In this document: piece by piece, positions 8,569 through 17,851 of the stretch
Numbering within the stretch: position 1 is the stretch's first letter
Layout of the letters: each line of letters begins with the position of its first letter
DNA from: Massilia sp. CFBP 13721
Lineage (GTDB): Bacteria; Pseudomonadota; Gammaproteobacteria; Burkholderiales; Burkholderiaceae_D
DNA length: 64,000 nucleotides
Assembly (NCBI RefSeq): GCF_014842025.1
Contig: NZ_JACYUY010000007.1
Location: 62,001 to 126,000 of the forward strand
Direction of reading: 5' to 3'
Translations under genes and position numbers: made by a program
The notes under the pieces: generated by a model
What the model was told of the DNA's origin: nothing
Databases searched by the model: none
Seen by the model: only the letters and a program-made list of their open reading frames with translations

Positions 8569-11039
8569 GGCGTGGGGCAGGTCGATAGCTGGTGAAACAG
8601 CTGGGCAATCCCGGCGGCGGCGGCAGGGTGGGCGACGTAGTCGCCCTGCGCGGCATCGCAGCCCATGGCGCGCAGCGCGGCCAGTTGGGCCTCGGTCTCG
8701 ACCGCGTTGGCGATGACCGCGATATGCAGGCGGTGCGCCAGGTCGACGATCGATTGCGCCAGCGCAGAGGCGCGTTCATCCTGTCCAAGCGGCCCGATGA
8801 AGCTGCGCTCCAGTTTCAGCGTATCCACGGGCAGCCCGGCCAGCAGGCGCAGGCCGGGGCCGCCCAGGCCGAAGCCGCCGATGGCGATGCGCACGCCGGC
8901 GCGGCGCAGTGTGCCGAGCAGCGCCGCGTGCAGCGGCAGCGCATCGGCCAGCGCCGTTTCAAGCACCTGCACTTCGAGGCAGTGCGGTTCGATGCCGGTT
9001 TCCCTGACGATCGCCAGGATGCTCTCGGCCATGCCGGGATGCGCCAGCTGGCGCGCCGACAGCGCCACCGCCGTGCGCAGCGGCGCCAGGCCGGCCGCGC
9101 GCCAGGTGGCGTTCTGGCGGCAGGCACTGCGCAATACCCATTCGCCGATCGGCAGTACCAGGCTGGTTTCCTCGGCCAGCGTCATGAAGCGCGCCGCCTC
9201 CAGGCGGCCATGGACGGGGTGGACCCAGTGCACCAGCGTTTCGACGCCGGCCAACTGTCCGCTGGCGAGATCGACCCGCGGCCGGTAGGCGAGCCGCAGC
9301 TGGTGCGCGCCGAGCGCGTTGCGCAGGTCGTTCTTCAGGGCCAGGCGTCCGTCCGGCGCCAGGGCGGTGTCCGGCGCATACAGCTGGACGTGGTTGCCAC
9401 CCCAGTTCCTGGCGCGGGTCATGGCGATCCGGGCGCGTTCCAGCAGGGCGTCCATGTCACACCCGGGCGCCGGGAAGATAGCGATGCCGATCGACAGGTT
9501 CAGTGCGCATTCGCGCTCGGCCACGAGCAGCGGAAAGGCGAAGTGGTCCAGGATCCTTTCCGCGACGTGCTGCGCTGCCGCGGCGCCGTCCAGGTCTTCG
9601 AGGATGACGATGAATTCGTCGCCACTGGCGCGGACAATCGTGTCCGCTACGTGCAGGCAGGCGCGCACCTGCGCGGCGGCCTGCGCCAGCACCGTATCGC
9701 CGCCGGCGATACCGAAGGCGTCGTTGATGTCCTTGAGTTTGTTCAGGTTCAGCAGCATCAGCGCGACCGGGCGGCCATTGCGCAGTGCGCGCGCCATGGC
9801 ATGCCCAAGGCGGCCGCGCAGGACGCGCCGGCTGAGCAGCCCCGTCAAGGCATCGACCCGGGTAGCGTCGACCAGGTCGGGGACGGTTTCGTCGGCAGCC
9901 GGCGCGCTTGCTTGCGGCGCCTGCCCATACGCGACCACGCGGTTGCCCGTGTTCGATGCGGCCTGGGCCAGCGCTTCGTCGGCGCGCGCCATGGTCTGGC
10001 CGATCGATTCGCCGGCGCGGAAGGCCGCCACCCCGACCGAGACCGTCACGGTCGGCGCCGGCACGATGCCGGTGAAGCGCAACTGCTCCACGGCGTGGCG
10101 CACCCGTTCGGCCAGCACGAGCGCTTCTTCCTGCGTCGCTCCCGGCAGCAGCACCAGCAATTGCGCGCCGCCGTAGCGCCCGAACGCATCGCCGTCGCGC
10201 AGGGCCGCCTTGACGCACAGCGCCACCTCGTGCAGTACCAGGTCGCCGGCGGCGTGGCCGTGGCTGGCGTTGATGCGGCGGATGCCGTCGATCTCGAGCA
10301 GGCACAGGCTGAAGCCCGCACTGCCGTGTCCAAAATCCTTGCGTTCCTCGTCGGCCAGTGCCAGCAGGCGGCGGCGCTTGTGGCCGCCGGTCAGCGCATC
10401 GCGCGTCGCCAGTTCGTGCAGAAAGTCGAGCGCGTGCTGCAGCTGGATGAAGCCTTGCGTCTTGGTCAGCTCGAACAGCAGCACGAACAGGACGATGACG
10501 ATGTACAGGCCGACGTCGCACAGTACGTGCAGCAGCGCCATGTCCTCGATCGGGTGCGCCGGCAGCGGGATGCCGAGCAAGGGCAGGGCGTAGATGAGGG
10601 CGATGGTGGCGCAGGTCAGGCCGAGCCAGAACATGGCGGTGGCGAAGCCACCCAGGAACATGGCGACCATCGGCGGAATCACCATCCAGCCGGCGGTCGG
10701 CGCACCCACGCCGCCCATCGCGTAGGTCAGCCAGCTGAAGTTGAAGAACACCGCGCACAGGAACACTTCGCGGCCCACCACGATGCTTTTCGTGGCGCGC
10801 ATCAGGAAGGGAGCGACGAACATGCCGGCGCAGCAGGTCAGGATGACCCGGGCCGCCGCGCCATAGCCGAGCGCAGCGTAGACCCAGGCGTAGAAGGGAC
10901 CGGAAAGGGCGGCCATGACGACGGCATTGATGACGTTCTGCGCACGCGTCAGGGTGGCGGCATTCTCACGCACCTCGAGGGGAATGAACCAGCGGATTGC
11001 AGCGATGTAGCGAAGGGTGAAGCGGGAGCCGAAGTTCAC
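8565..11039 (-). CDS. Membrane GGDEF-GGDEF-EAL protein with degenerate active sites
   Basis: 824 residues. Residues about 30-210 contain about six hydrophobic segments forming a membrane sensor. Two GGDEF-like domains follow: the first has GGAQL at about 290 in place of GG(D/E)EF, the second has SGDEF at about 472. The C-terminal EAL-like domain has ETLVHW at about 600 where EAL(L/V)RW is expected, and GGFGLGG at about 723 where DDFGTG is expected, so the metal-binding acids are lost. It probably neither makes nor degrades c-di-GMP, unless the SGDEF domain keeps activity, and may instead bind the nucleotide or a partner. The gene overlaps the DUF504 gene downstream. Confidence 0.9.
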   Translation of the reverse strand: MNFGSRFTLRYIAAIRWFIPLEVRENAATLTRAQNVINAVVMAALSGPFYAWVYAALGYGAAARVILTCCAGMFVAPFLMRATKSIVVGREVFLCAVFFNFSWLTYAMGGVGAPTAGWMVIPPMVAMFLGGFATAMFWLGLTCATIALIYALPLLGIPLPAHPIEDMALLHVLCDVGLYIVIVLFVLLFELTKTQGFIQLQHALDFLHELATRDALTGGHKRRRLLALADEERKDFGHGSAGFSLCLLEIDGIRRINASHGHAAGDLVLHEVALCVKAALRDGDAFGRYGGAQLLVLLPGATQEEALVLAERVRHAVEQLRFTGIVPAPTVTVSVGVAAFRAGESIGQTMARADEALAQAASNTGNRVVAYGQAPQASAPAADETVPDLVDATRVDALTGLLSRRVLRGRLGHAMARALRNGRPVALMLLNLNKLKDINDAFGIAGGDTVLAQAAAQVRACLHVADTIVRASGDEFIVILEDLDGAAAAQHVAERILDHFAFPLLVAERECALNLSIGIAIFPAPGCDMDALLERARIAMTRARNWGGNHVQLYAPDTALAPDGRLALKNDLRNALGAHQLRLAYRPRVDLASGQLAGVETLVHWVHPVHGRLEAARFMTLAEETSLVLPIGEWVLRSACRQNATWRAAGLAPLRTAVALSARQLAHPGMAESILAIVRETGIEPHCLEVQVLETALADALPLHAALLGTLRRAGVRIAIGGFGLGGPGLRLLAGLPVDTLKLERSFIGPLGQDERASALAQSIVDLAHRLHIAVIANAVETEAQLAALRAMGCDAAQGDYVAHPAAAAGIAQLFHQLSTCPTP

Positions 11040-11125
11040 GTGAAGTGGATCATTTGAGAGCAGTGCGGGATCGTAGCACGGCGCTCACGGGTCCTGCATG
11101 CTTTCGGATATCCTGCTCTGAGAGC

Positions 11126-13546
11126 CTATCCCGGCAAGCGCGCATCGCTGCACAGCATCTCTTCGAGCGAGCGTTGCGACAGCGCCGGGCTGAAGTACCA
11201 GCCCTGCATCTGGTCGCAGTCGTTGTTGCGCAGGAAGTTGAGCTGTTCCAGCGTTTCCACCCCTTCGGCGATCACTTTCAGCTTCAGGTTGTGCCCCAAC
11301 GCGATGATGGCGCGGGCGATCACGGCGTGCTCGTCGAGGGCGACGTTGCCGAGGAAGGAGCGGTCGATCTTGATGAAATCGACCGGGAATTTCTGCAGGT
11401 GCGACAGGCTCGAATAGCCGGTGCCGAAGTCGTCGATCGACAGGCGCACGCCCAGCGCTTTCAGGTCGGCCAGCGCCTGCATGGCCTCGTCGGGATGGCC
11501 CATCAGCTGGCTTTCCGTCACTTCCAGTTCTAGATTGGCCGGATTCACGCCCAGGCGCGCCAGGGTACGCCCGAGTCCCGCGGCGAACTGGCGCTGGCGC
11601 AGCTGGCGCGGCGACAGGTTCACCGAGATCACGAAATCGGTGATGCCGAGCGCTTCCAGGGCTTTCAGGGCGCCGCAAGCCTCGACGATCACCCATTCGC
11701 CGAGCGGCACGATGAGGCCGGTTTCCTCGGCCACCGGAATGAATTCGTCCGGCGGCACCATGCCGTTTTGCGGATGGTTCCAGCGCACCAGCGCTTCGGC
11801 GCCGACCACCTTGCCGGTGCGCAGGTCGACCTTGGGCTGGTAGCCGAGCACCATTTCGTGGTTGCCGATCGCCTTCGACAAACTGGCTTCGAGCATCAGG
11901 TGCTGGTGCACGATCTGGTTCAGTTCGTTTGAATAGAACTGGCAGTTGTTCTTGCCCATGGCCTTGGCGTGGTACATCGCCGCGTCGGCTGCGCGCATCA
12001 CGCGGTCGACCGTGTCGCCATCCAGCGGAAAGCGGGCGACGCCGATGCTGGTGCCGGCCAGGATCTCGCGTCCGCCGACCGCGATCGGGGCGCTCACGCG
12101 CTGGCGGATGCGTTCCATCAGGTCGGCGAGTTGCTCGTCGCCGGGCTGGTTATTGATCACCAGCACGAATTCGTCGCCACCGACGCGCGCCACCGTGTCG
12201 TTGTCGCGCACGCTCGCCTTGAGGCGGCCGGCGATCTCGCGCAGCACGGCGTCGCCGGCCTCATGGCCGAAGTTGTCGTTGATGTGCTTGAAGTTGTCGA
12301 GGTCGAGAAAGGCGAGCGCTCCCAGCGCCTTGTTGCGCACGGCAAAATCGATGGAAAACTTGAGTTCGTCCTGCAACAGGGTGCGGTTGGCGAGGCCCGT
12401 CAGCGGGTCGTGGTGGGCCAGGTGGTGCAGGCGCCGCTCGTAGTGGCGCGCCTCGGTGATGTCGTTGATGACGCCGACGAAATGGGTGACCTCGCCCTCG
12501 ATATTGCTGACCGGGTCGATGCGCAAATCGTTCCAGAACACTTCACCGTTCTTGCGCTTGTTGCGCAGGACGACCTGCACGCTTTCGCGTTTCAGCAAGG
12601 CGTCTTGGATGCGCTTGTGCTCGGCCGTGTCGCAGCCCTCGATGCGCATGAAGCGCGGATCGCGGCCCTTGATTTCCGCCAGCGTATAGCCGGTCATTTG
12701 TTCGAAGGCCGGATTCACGTACTCGATCGGATTCTTGCCGTCCTCGCAGCAGGTGATGACGATCGCGTTCACGCTCGAATAGATGGCGCGCTCGCGCACC
12801 CGCAGGCCTTGTTCGGTCTGCTTGCGGTCGCTGATGTCGAGGCCGGTGCCGAAGATCACGGGCAGTTCGCCCAGGCTGGTACGGGCGCAGTGGAAGAGCA
12901 GGCTGGTGCGCTTGCCGTGCTTGCCGACCAGTTCCGCCTCGTGCGTGGAATGGCCGTGCTCGAAGGCATTGAGGACGGCGCGTAAGACCACGGGCCGCTC
13001 CTTCTCGTCGAAAAAGTGCTGGACCTCGCAGGTCGGCAATTCCTCGCTCGTCATTTCCAGCGCCATTTCGAGCTGGCGGTTCCACAGCAGCAGGTGGCCG
13101 CTCTGGTCGATCACGTAGAACACGCAAGGCAGGCCTTCGATGATGTCGGCGGTCGGCAAATCGCGGATCAGCGCGTAGCGCGGCGGTACCAGGCCGTTGC
13201 GGGGAATGACGATCACGCTGAAGGTGCCGGGCTGGTCGGGATCGAGCGACTGCGGCGCGATCGTGATGCGTACCGGTATGCTGTTGCCGTTGGCGCAACG
13301 GAGCTGGCCGGTCGAGTCGATCTCGACGCGGGCCGTGATGGACATCGGCGGCGACAGCGTCGCTCCGGCAACGGTGTCGAACTCGATGATCTCCTCGAGC
13401 GTCTTGCTGCGGATATCGGCTGCGGTATAACCGGCAAGTTTTTCGCAGGCTTTATTCCAGCTGGCAATGGTGCCGCTGGCGTCGACAACGAAGACGGCGA
13501 GGGGTAACGGTGAAAAATTCAAACGCGTTCTCCGGCGGGCATGCAC
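11126..13546 (-). CDS. PAS-GGDEF-EAL bifunctional c-di-GMP enzyme
   Basis: 806 residues, apparently cytoplasmic. Three PAS-like sensor regions span about 10-370 (for example ASWNKACEKLAGYTAADI and EYVNPAFEQMTGYTLAEI). The GGDEF domain (about 375-545) has an intact GGDEF at about 457. The EAL domain (about 555-800) keeps EALVRW, an ELEVTES motif, IDDFGTGYSS at about 705, KIDRSF and AEGVET, so phosphodiesterase activity is expected; either or both activities could operate. It lies between the degenerate paralogue and fliR, about 100 bases from the latter, suggesting local c-di-GMP control of motility. Confidence 0.93.
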   Translation of the reverse strand: MHARRRTRLNFSPLPLAVFVVDASGTIASWNKACEKLAGYTAADIRSKTLEEIIEFDTVAGATLSPPMSITARVEIDSTGQLRCANGNSIPVRITIAPQSLDPDQPGTFSVIVIPRNGLVPPRYALIRDLPTADIIEGLPCVFYVIDQSGHLLLWNRQLEMALEMTSEELPTCEVQHFFDEKERPVVLRAVLNAFEHGHSTHEAELVGKHGKRTSLLFHCARTSLGELPVIFGTGLDISDRKQTEQGLRVRERAIYSSVNAIVITCCEDGKNPIEYVNPAFEQMTGYTLAEIKGRDPRFMRIEGCDTAEHKRIQDALLKRESVQVVLRNKRKNGEVFWNDLRIDPVSNIEGEVTHFVGVINDITEARHYERRLHHLAHHDPLTGLANRTLLQDELKFSIDFAVRNKALGALAFLDLDNFKHINDNFGHEAGDAVLREIAGRLKASVRDNDTVARVGGDEFVLVINNQPGDEQLADLMERIRQRVSAPIAVGGREILAGTSIGVARFPLDGDTVDRVMRAADAAMYHAKAMGKNNCQFYSNELNQIVHQHLMLEASLSKAIGNHEMVLGYQPKVDLRTGKVVGAEALVRWNHPQNGMVPPDEFIPVAEETGLIVPLGEWVIVEACGALKALEALGITDFVISVNLSPRQLRQRQFAAGLGRTLARLGVNPANLELEVTESQLMGHPDEAMQALADLKALGVRLSIDDFGTGYSSLSHLQKFPVDFIKIDRSFLGNVALDEHAVIARAIIALGHNLKLKVIAEGVETLEQLNFLRNNDCDQMQGWYFSPALSQRSLEEMLCSDARLPG

Positions 13547-13646
13547 AACTCATGATAGTCCAGCGAACGGGCCGGAGCGAGTGGAATTCGTTTGGAGATA
13601 TGGAACAGAAAATGATCGAGCCGTATGCAGCCGACCACCCTACCGC

Positions 13647-14486
13647 CTATGGCGTTAGAACGGCTGGCGCCGGACGCGGCGGCACGGGCGCGGGCGGGAC
13701 CCGTTCCGCCGCGGCGCGCGGGATGCGGCGGCCGGCTTCGATGCCTTCGTTGAACAGGTTCTGGACCGGCGTGTTCAGGTAGGGCAGCGCCACCGAGAGC
13801 GTCAGCATGCCGACGCCGAGCGTGATCGGGAAGCCGATGCCGAAGATGTTCAGCTGCGGCGCGGCGCGCGTCAGGATGCCGAGGGCGACGTTGGTGATGA
13901 GCAGGGCGGCGATGATCGGCAGCGCGATCTGCAGGCCGGCCGAGAAGATGCGGCTGCCCAGGCGCGCCAGTTCGAGCGGCGCGGCGGACGAGAGCGGCGT
14001 GCTCGAGATCGGCAGGCTGATGAAACTTTCCGACAGCGCCGCCAGCAGTACCAGGTGCGCGTTCACGGCCAGGAAGGCCATGGTCGCCACCATCGACAGG
14101 AACTGGCTGATGGCGGCCGAGCGGCCCTGGGTGGTGGGGTCGAAAAACGAGGCAAAGGAAAAACCCATCGATGAGCTGGCCAGTTCGCCCGCGTATTCGA
14201 TGGCGGCGAACACCAGGCGCATGGCGAAGCCCATTCCCAGCCCGACCAGCAGTTCCTGCAGCAGGATCAGCAGGCCCGCGTAGGACATCGGGTCGACCGC
14301 CGGAATGTTCGGCACGGTGGGCGCGATGATCAGCGCCAGCAGCACGCCGAGGATGACTTTGACCTGGTTCGGCACGCTGGCATGGCCGAACAGCGGGGCC
14401 GAGGCCAGCATGCCGAGGATGCGCGTGAGCGGCCACAGCAGGCCCGCGATCCAGGCGTTGATCTCAAGCGAAGTCAGCGTCAGCAC
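13647..14486 (-). CDS. fliR: Flagellar type III export protein FliR
   Basis: 279 residues with about six hydrophobic segments. It carries LTRILGMLASAPLFG and VILGVLLALIIAPTVP near the N-terminus and GLGMGFAMRLVFAAIEYAGE, the most conserved FliR stretch. FliR forms the export gate with FliP and FliQ. It is the last gene of the fliLMNOPQR run, starting 9 bases after fliQ. The C-terminal tail (about 255-279) is Pro/Ala-rich and variable. Confidence 0.96.
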   Translation of the reverse strand: MLTLTSLEINAWIAGLLWPLTRILGMLASAPLFGHASVPNQVKVILGVLLALIIAPTVPNIPAVDPMSYAGLLILLQELLVGLGMGFAMRLVFAAIEYAGELASSSMGFSFASFFDPTTQGRSAAISQFLSMVATMAFLAVNAHLVLLAALSESFISLPISSTPLSSAAPLELARLGSRIFSAGLQIALPIIAALLITNVALGILTRAAPQLNIFGIGFPITLGVGMLTLSVALPYLNTPVQNLFNEGIEAGRRIPRAAAERVPPAPVPPRPAPAVLTP

Positions 14487-14495
14487 GGGACCAGC

Positions 14496-14765
14496 TTAGC
14501 TCACCATGCCCGGGATGCCCGTGAACACCTGGCGCATGTAGTCGAGCATCACCGACAGCATCCAGGGCCCGGCAATCACCAGGGCGACGAACACGCCGAC
14601 CAGTTTCGGGATGAAGGAGAGGGTCGCTTCGTTGATCTGGGTGGCGGCCTGGAAGATGCTGACCACCAGGCCGATGACGAGCGCCACGAACAGCAGCGGC
14701 GCCGAGACCAGCAGCGTGATTTCCATGGCCTGGCGGCCCATCGTCATGACGGATTCGGGCGTCAT
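14496..14765 (-). CDS. fliQ: Flagellar type III export protein FliQ
   Basis: 89 residues with two membrane helices, the standard FliQ length. It starts MTPESVMTMGRQAMEITLL and contains VSIFQAATQINEATLSFIPK, the conserved loop between the helices. It is an export-gate subunit, placed between fliP (9 bases upstream) and fliR. Confidence 0.97.
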   Translation of the reverse strand: MTPESVMTMGRQAMEITLLVSAPLLFVALVIGLVVSIFQAATQINEATLSFIPKLVGVFVALVIAGPWMLSVMLDYMRQVFTGIPGMVS

Positions 14766-14774
14766 CGTGCGTTC

Positions 14775-15518
14775 CTAGTTAAAACTCTGGGACAGGGAGC
14801 CGAGCAGCAGCTGCCAGCCATCGACCAGCACGAACAGCATCATCTTGAACGGCAGCGAAATCACGGCCGGCGACATCATCATCATGCCCATCGCCATCAG
14901 CACCGACGCCACCACCATGTCGATGATCAGGAAGGGGATGAAGATGGCGAAGCCGATCTGGAACGCGGTCTTGAGTTCGCTGGTGACGAAGGCGGGGATC
15001 AGGACGCGCAGCGGAATGTCTTCCGGTCCCTGCAGGGCGGGCGTGCGCGAAATCTTGACGAACATGGCGAGGTCCGACTGGCGCGTCTGCTTGACCATGA
15101 AGTCCTTCAGCGGCTGGGCGCCGCGGCTCATCGCTTCGGTCATCTGGATGCGGTCTTCCTGCAGCGGCAGGTAGGCGTCGGTATAGATCTTGTCGAAGGT
15201 CGGCCCCATCACGAACAGGGTCAGGAACAGGGCCAGGCCGATCATCACCTGGTTCGGCGGTGCGGTCTGGGTGCCGATCGCCTGGCGCAGCAGGGACAGC
15301 ACGATGATGATGCGGGTAAAACTCGTCATCATCAGCAGCGCCGCCGGCAGGAAGGTGAACGCCGTCATCAGGAGCAGCGTCTGCACCGGCAGGGTGTAGG
15401 TGGTGCCGCCGCCGGGGCTTGGTGCGGTGGTGAATGCCGGCACGCCGGGCGCCGCCAGCACCGCCAGCGGCAGCGCTACCAGGCTCGCCGCCAGCAGGAG
15501 TTTTTTCGTAGGTCGCAT
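14775..15518 (-). CDS. fliP: Flagellar type III export protein FliP
   Basis: 247 residues. An N-terminal cleavable signal (about 1-22) is typical of FliP. The core contains [35 protein letters not shown] and [16 protein letters not shown], the family hallmarks, and the membrane helices end near [20 protein letters not shown]. It forms the pentameric pore of the export gate and lies between fliO and fliQ. Confidence 0.97.
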   Translation of the reverse strand: MRPTKKLLLAASLVALPLAVLAAPGVPAFTTAPSPGGGTTYTLPVQTLLLMTAFTFLPAALLMMTSFTRIIIVLSLLRQAIGTQTAPPNQVMIGLALFLTLFVMGPTFDKIYTDAYLPLQEDRIQMTEAMSRGAQPLKDFMVKQTRQSDLAMFVKISRTPALQGPEDIPLRVLIPAFVTSELKTAFQIGFAIFIPFLIIDMVVASVLMAMGMMMMSPAVISLPFKMMLFVLVDGWQLLLGSLSQSFN

Positions 15519-15530
15519 TACGGTGTTACC

Positions 15531-16415
15531 TTATTTCGCGTTGCGCTTGTCGATCGTCTGTTTCAGCCAGTCGGAAAAATTCGATGCCGACGGCGTGTGG
15601 CCGGCGAGGGTGGCGCCCGCCGCAGTGTTGGCGCCTGCGTCGCCCTTGGGCATCGTCGCCAGCGCATTCACGCGGCCGGGGGAGGCACCAACCACGATCC
15701 ATTGATCGCCCACTTCGACCACCATGATGCGTTCGCGTCCGCCGATATTCAGGGCGCCGACCATGCGCAGGTTGGCGGTGCTGCCGGTCACGCGCGGGCC
15801 GTAGCGTTTCGCGGCCCAGGCCAGCGCCGCCAGCAGGGCCAGCACCAGCACGAGGGCAAAGATGGTTTGCAGCAAGCTGCCGGTGGAGGGGCCGGGCGCC
15901 GCTTGCGGCATGGTTACCGTGCTGGCTGGATTGGCGGGCGTGCCGGGAATCGCGGCTGGCGCGGCGGGCATGCTGGCCACGGCGGGAGCGGGCGCATCGC
16001 TGACGCCGGCCGTGGTCGGGACTTCGCCGACCGTGGTCGCGCGTTCAGCAACGGGTGTATCCGTGGGGGTATTCGGAGATGCGGCGGGAGCGGTATTGCG
16101 GGGTGCCACAGGTATCGACGCCTGCGCCGGCACGCCGCTATCCTGCCGGCCTGCCGCGGCACTGGCGCCATCCTGCTGGCGCGCCGCCGGGGCCGGCGTT
16201 ACCGGCTGGGCCGCGACCGGCGCAGCCGTGGTTCCGCTGCCGGTGCTGGCCGGCTGCATCGCGCAGGCCGCCAGCGGCAGCAGGCAAAGCGACGCCAGCA
16301 GCGCGCCTGCGCCGCCCCGCGCCATGCGTACGGACCAGCTGGCGGGGCGTACAACCCGGGTGCTGGCCGCGGAGGAAGTGGCAGGAGGGCAGGCGGTGGC
16401 GCGCGTGGACATCAT
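15531..16415 (-). CDS. fliO: Flagellar biosynthesis protein FliO, extended form
   Basis: 294 residues, about twice the usual FliO. The C-terminal third is the conserved part: a membrane helix (about 186-206, ALVLVLALLAALAWAAKRYG) followed by LRMVGALNIGGRERIMVVEVG and SNFSDWLKQTI. Before it lies an N-terminal hydrophobic segment with a lipobox-like LAAC (Cys51) and about 130 residues rich in Pro, Ala and Thr, presumably periplasmic. The ATG at 16415 overlaps the fliN stop (TGA 16414-16412), favouring coupling; an internal Met at 16325 would place the signal-like segment at the N-terminus. FliO assists FliP assembly. Confidence 0.88.
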   Translation of the reverse strand: MMSTRATACPPATSSAASTRVVRPASWSVRMARGGAGALLASLCLLPLAACAMQPASTGSGTTAAPVAAQPVTPAPAARQQDGASAAAGRQDSGVPAQASIPVAPRNTAPAASPNTPTDTPVAERATTVGEVPTTAGVSDAPAPAVASMPAAPAAIPGTPANPASTVTMPQAAPGPSTGSLLQTIFALVLVLALLAALAWAAKRYGPRVTGSTANLRMVGALNIGGRERIMVVEVGDQWIVVGASPGRVNALATMPKGDAGANTAAGATLAGHTPSASNFSDWLKQTIDKRNAK

Positions 16416-16831
16416 TTATTCAATTTTCTGATCCGTTCCGAAGGCGTGATGATATCAGTCAGGCGGATACCGAACTTGTCGTTCACGACCACCACCTCGC
16501 CCTGGGCGATCAGGCAGCCATTCACCAGCACGTCCATCGGCTCGCCGGCCAGGCCGTCGAGTTCGACGACCGAGCCCTGCGCCAGCTGCAGCAGGTTCTT
16601 GATGGCGATCTTGGTGCGGCCCAGTTCCACGGTCAGCTGCACCGGGATGTCGAGGATGAAGTCGATGTCGTTCGGGGTGTCCGGGCGCGGGTTCTTGGTG
16701 CCGAAGTCCTGGAACACGGCGGCGCTGGCGGTCTGCTGCTTTTGCAGCGCGGCGGCCTCGGCGGCGGCCTGCTCGGCGATGGCGGCGCCCCAATCGTCGT
16801 CGAGGAATTGATCGTCCTGGTTGTCAGACAT
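16412..16831 (-). CDS. fliN: Flagellar motor switch protein FliN
   Basis: 139 residues. The C-terminal SpoA domain (about 55-135) has VQLTVELGRTKIAIKNLLQL and the LAGEPMDVLVNGCLIAQGEV segment, ending ITPSERIRKL. The N-terminal 50 residues are acidic and Ala-rich, as in many FliN proteins. It forms the lower C-ring with FliM and FliG. fliM ends 15 bases before its start and fliO overlaps its stop. Confidence 0.97.
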   Translation of the reverse strand: MSDNQDDQFLDDDWGAAIAEQAAAEAAALQKQQTASAAVFQDFGTKNPRPDTPNDIDFILDIPVQLTVELGRTKIAIKNLLQLAQGSVVELDGLAGEPMDVLVNGCLIAQGEVVVVNDKFGIRLTDIITPSERIRKLNK

Positions 16832-16846
16832 GGTGTTTCTCCTGAA

Positions 16847-17827
16847 TTACTTGAAGCTGTCGCTGTTGGCCAGCAGTTTTTCGACCTTCAGCGCGTACTG
16901 GCCGTTGAAGACGCCATATGAGCATTCCATCACCGGCACGCCATCCACCGTCGCCTGGACCATTTCCGGGACCGTGATCGGAATCACGTCGCCGATTTTC
17001 ATGTTGAGGATCTCGTCGAAGTTCGCCTTGCCGTGGCCGAGTTCGGCCACGAGTTCGACTTCGGCCACCTGGATCTGCTGCGTCATCAGGCGGATCCAGC
17101 GCTTGTCTACTTCGAGCGCCTCGCCCTGCAGGCTGGAGGTGAGCGCATCGCGGATCGGCTCGATCATCGAATACGGCATGCAGAAGTGAATCTGGCCCGA
17201 CACCGGGCCCAGCTCGATCGTGAAGGTGGACGATACCACGACTTCGTTGGGCGTCGCGATGTTCGCAAATTGCGTGTTCATCTCGGAACGGATGTACTCG
17301 AATTCGATCGGGTAGACCGGCTCCCACGACTTGGTATACGCCTCGAACACGATGTCGAGGATGCGCAGGATGATGCGCTGCTCGGTCTGGGTGAAGTCGC
17401 GGCCCTCGACGCGGGTGTGGAAACGCCCGTCGCCGCCGAACAGGTTGTCGACCAGCAGGAACACCAGGCCCGGATCGAACACCATCAGCGCGGTGCCGCG
17501 CAGCGGTTTCATGTGGATCAGGTTGAGGTTGGTCGGGACCACCAGGTTGCGGATGAATTCGCTGTACTTGGAGACGCGCACCGAACCGACCGACACCTCG
17601 GCGCTTCGGCGCACGAAGTTGAACAGGCCGATGCGCAGCAGGCGCGCGAAACGCTCGTTGATGATCTCGAGCGTCGGCATCCGGCCGCGCACGATCCGCT
17701 CCTGGGTCGCCAGGTTGTAGGTGCGGACTCCCGAGGTGTCTTCAGGCGCGGAAATGTCGTCCTGATCGCCGTTGACCCCCTTGAGGAGGGCATCGACTTC
17801 TTCCTGTGAGAGGAAATTATCGGCCAT
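16847..17827 (-). CDS. fliM: Flagellar motor switch protein FliM
   Basis: 326 residues. The N-terminal CheY-P binding peptide LSQEEVDALL lies at residues 5-14. The middle domain (about 50-230) has the FGGDGRFHTRVEGRDFT motif used to contact FliG. The C-terminal SpoA domain follows (about 245-325). It is the rotational-switch component receiving the chemotaxis signal. It lies between fliL and fliN. Confidence 0.97.
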   Translation of the reverse strand: MADNFLSQEEVDALLKGVNGDQDDISAPEDTSGVRTYNLATQERIVRGRMPTLEIINERFARLLRIGLFNFVRRSAEVSVGSVRVSKYSEFIRNLVVPTNLNLIHMKPLRGTALMVFDPGLVFLLVDNLFGGDGRFHTRVEGRDFTQTEQRIILRILDIVFEAYTKSWEPVYPIEFEYIRSEMNTQFANIATPNEVVVSSTFTIELGPVSGQIHFCMPYSMIEPIRDALTSSLQGEALEVDKRWIRLMTQQIQVAEVELVAELGHGKANFDEILNMKIGDVIPITVPEMVQATVDGVPVMECSYGVFNGQYALKVEKLLANSDSFK

Positions 17828-17851
17828 GGTATGTTTTTACTCGATGCTTGT

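Noticed and set aside
13635-13643. CCACCCTAC, possible further REP head next to fliR
   Set aside because: It has the head but no stem or tail, so it cannot be told from chance.
14382-16811. An 809-residue + strand frame opposite fliO-fliR
   Set aside because: It reads through four certain - strand genes, is rich in Gln, Arg and His and shows no recognisable protein.
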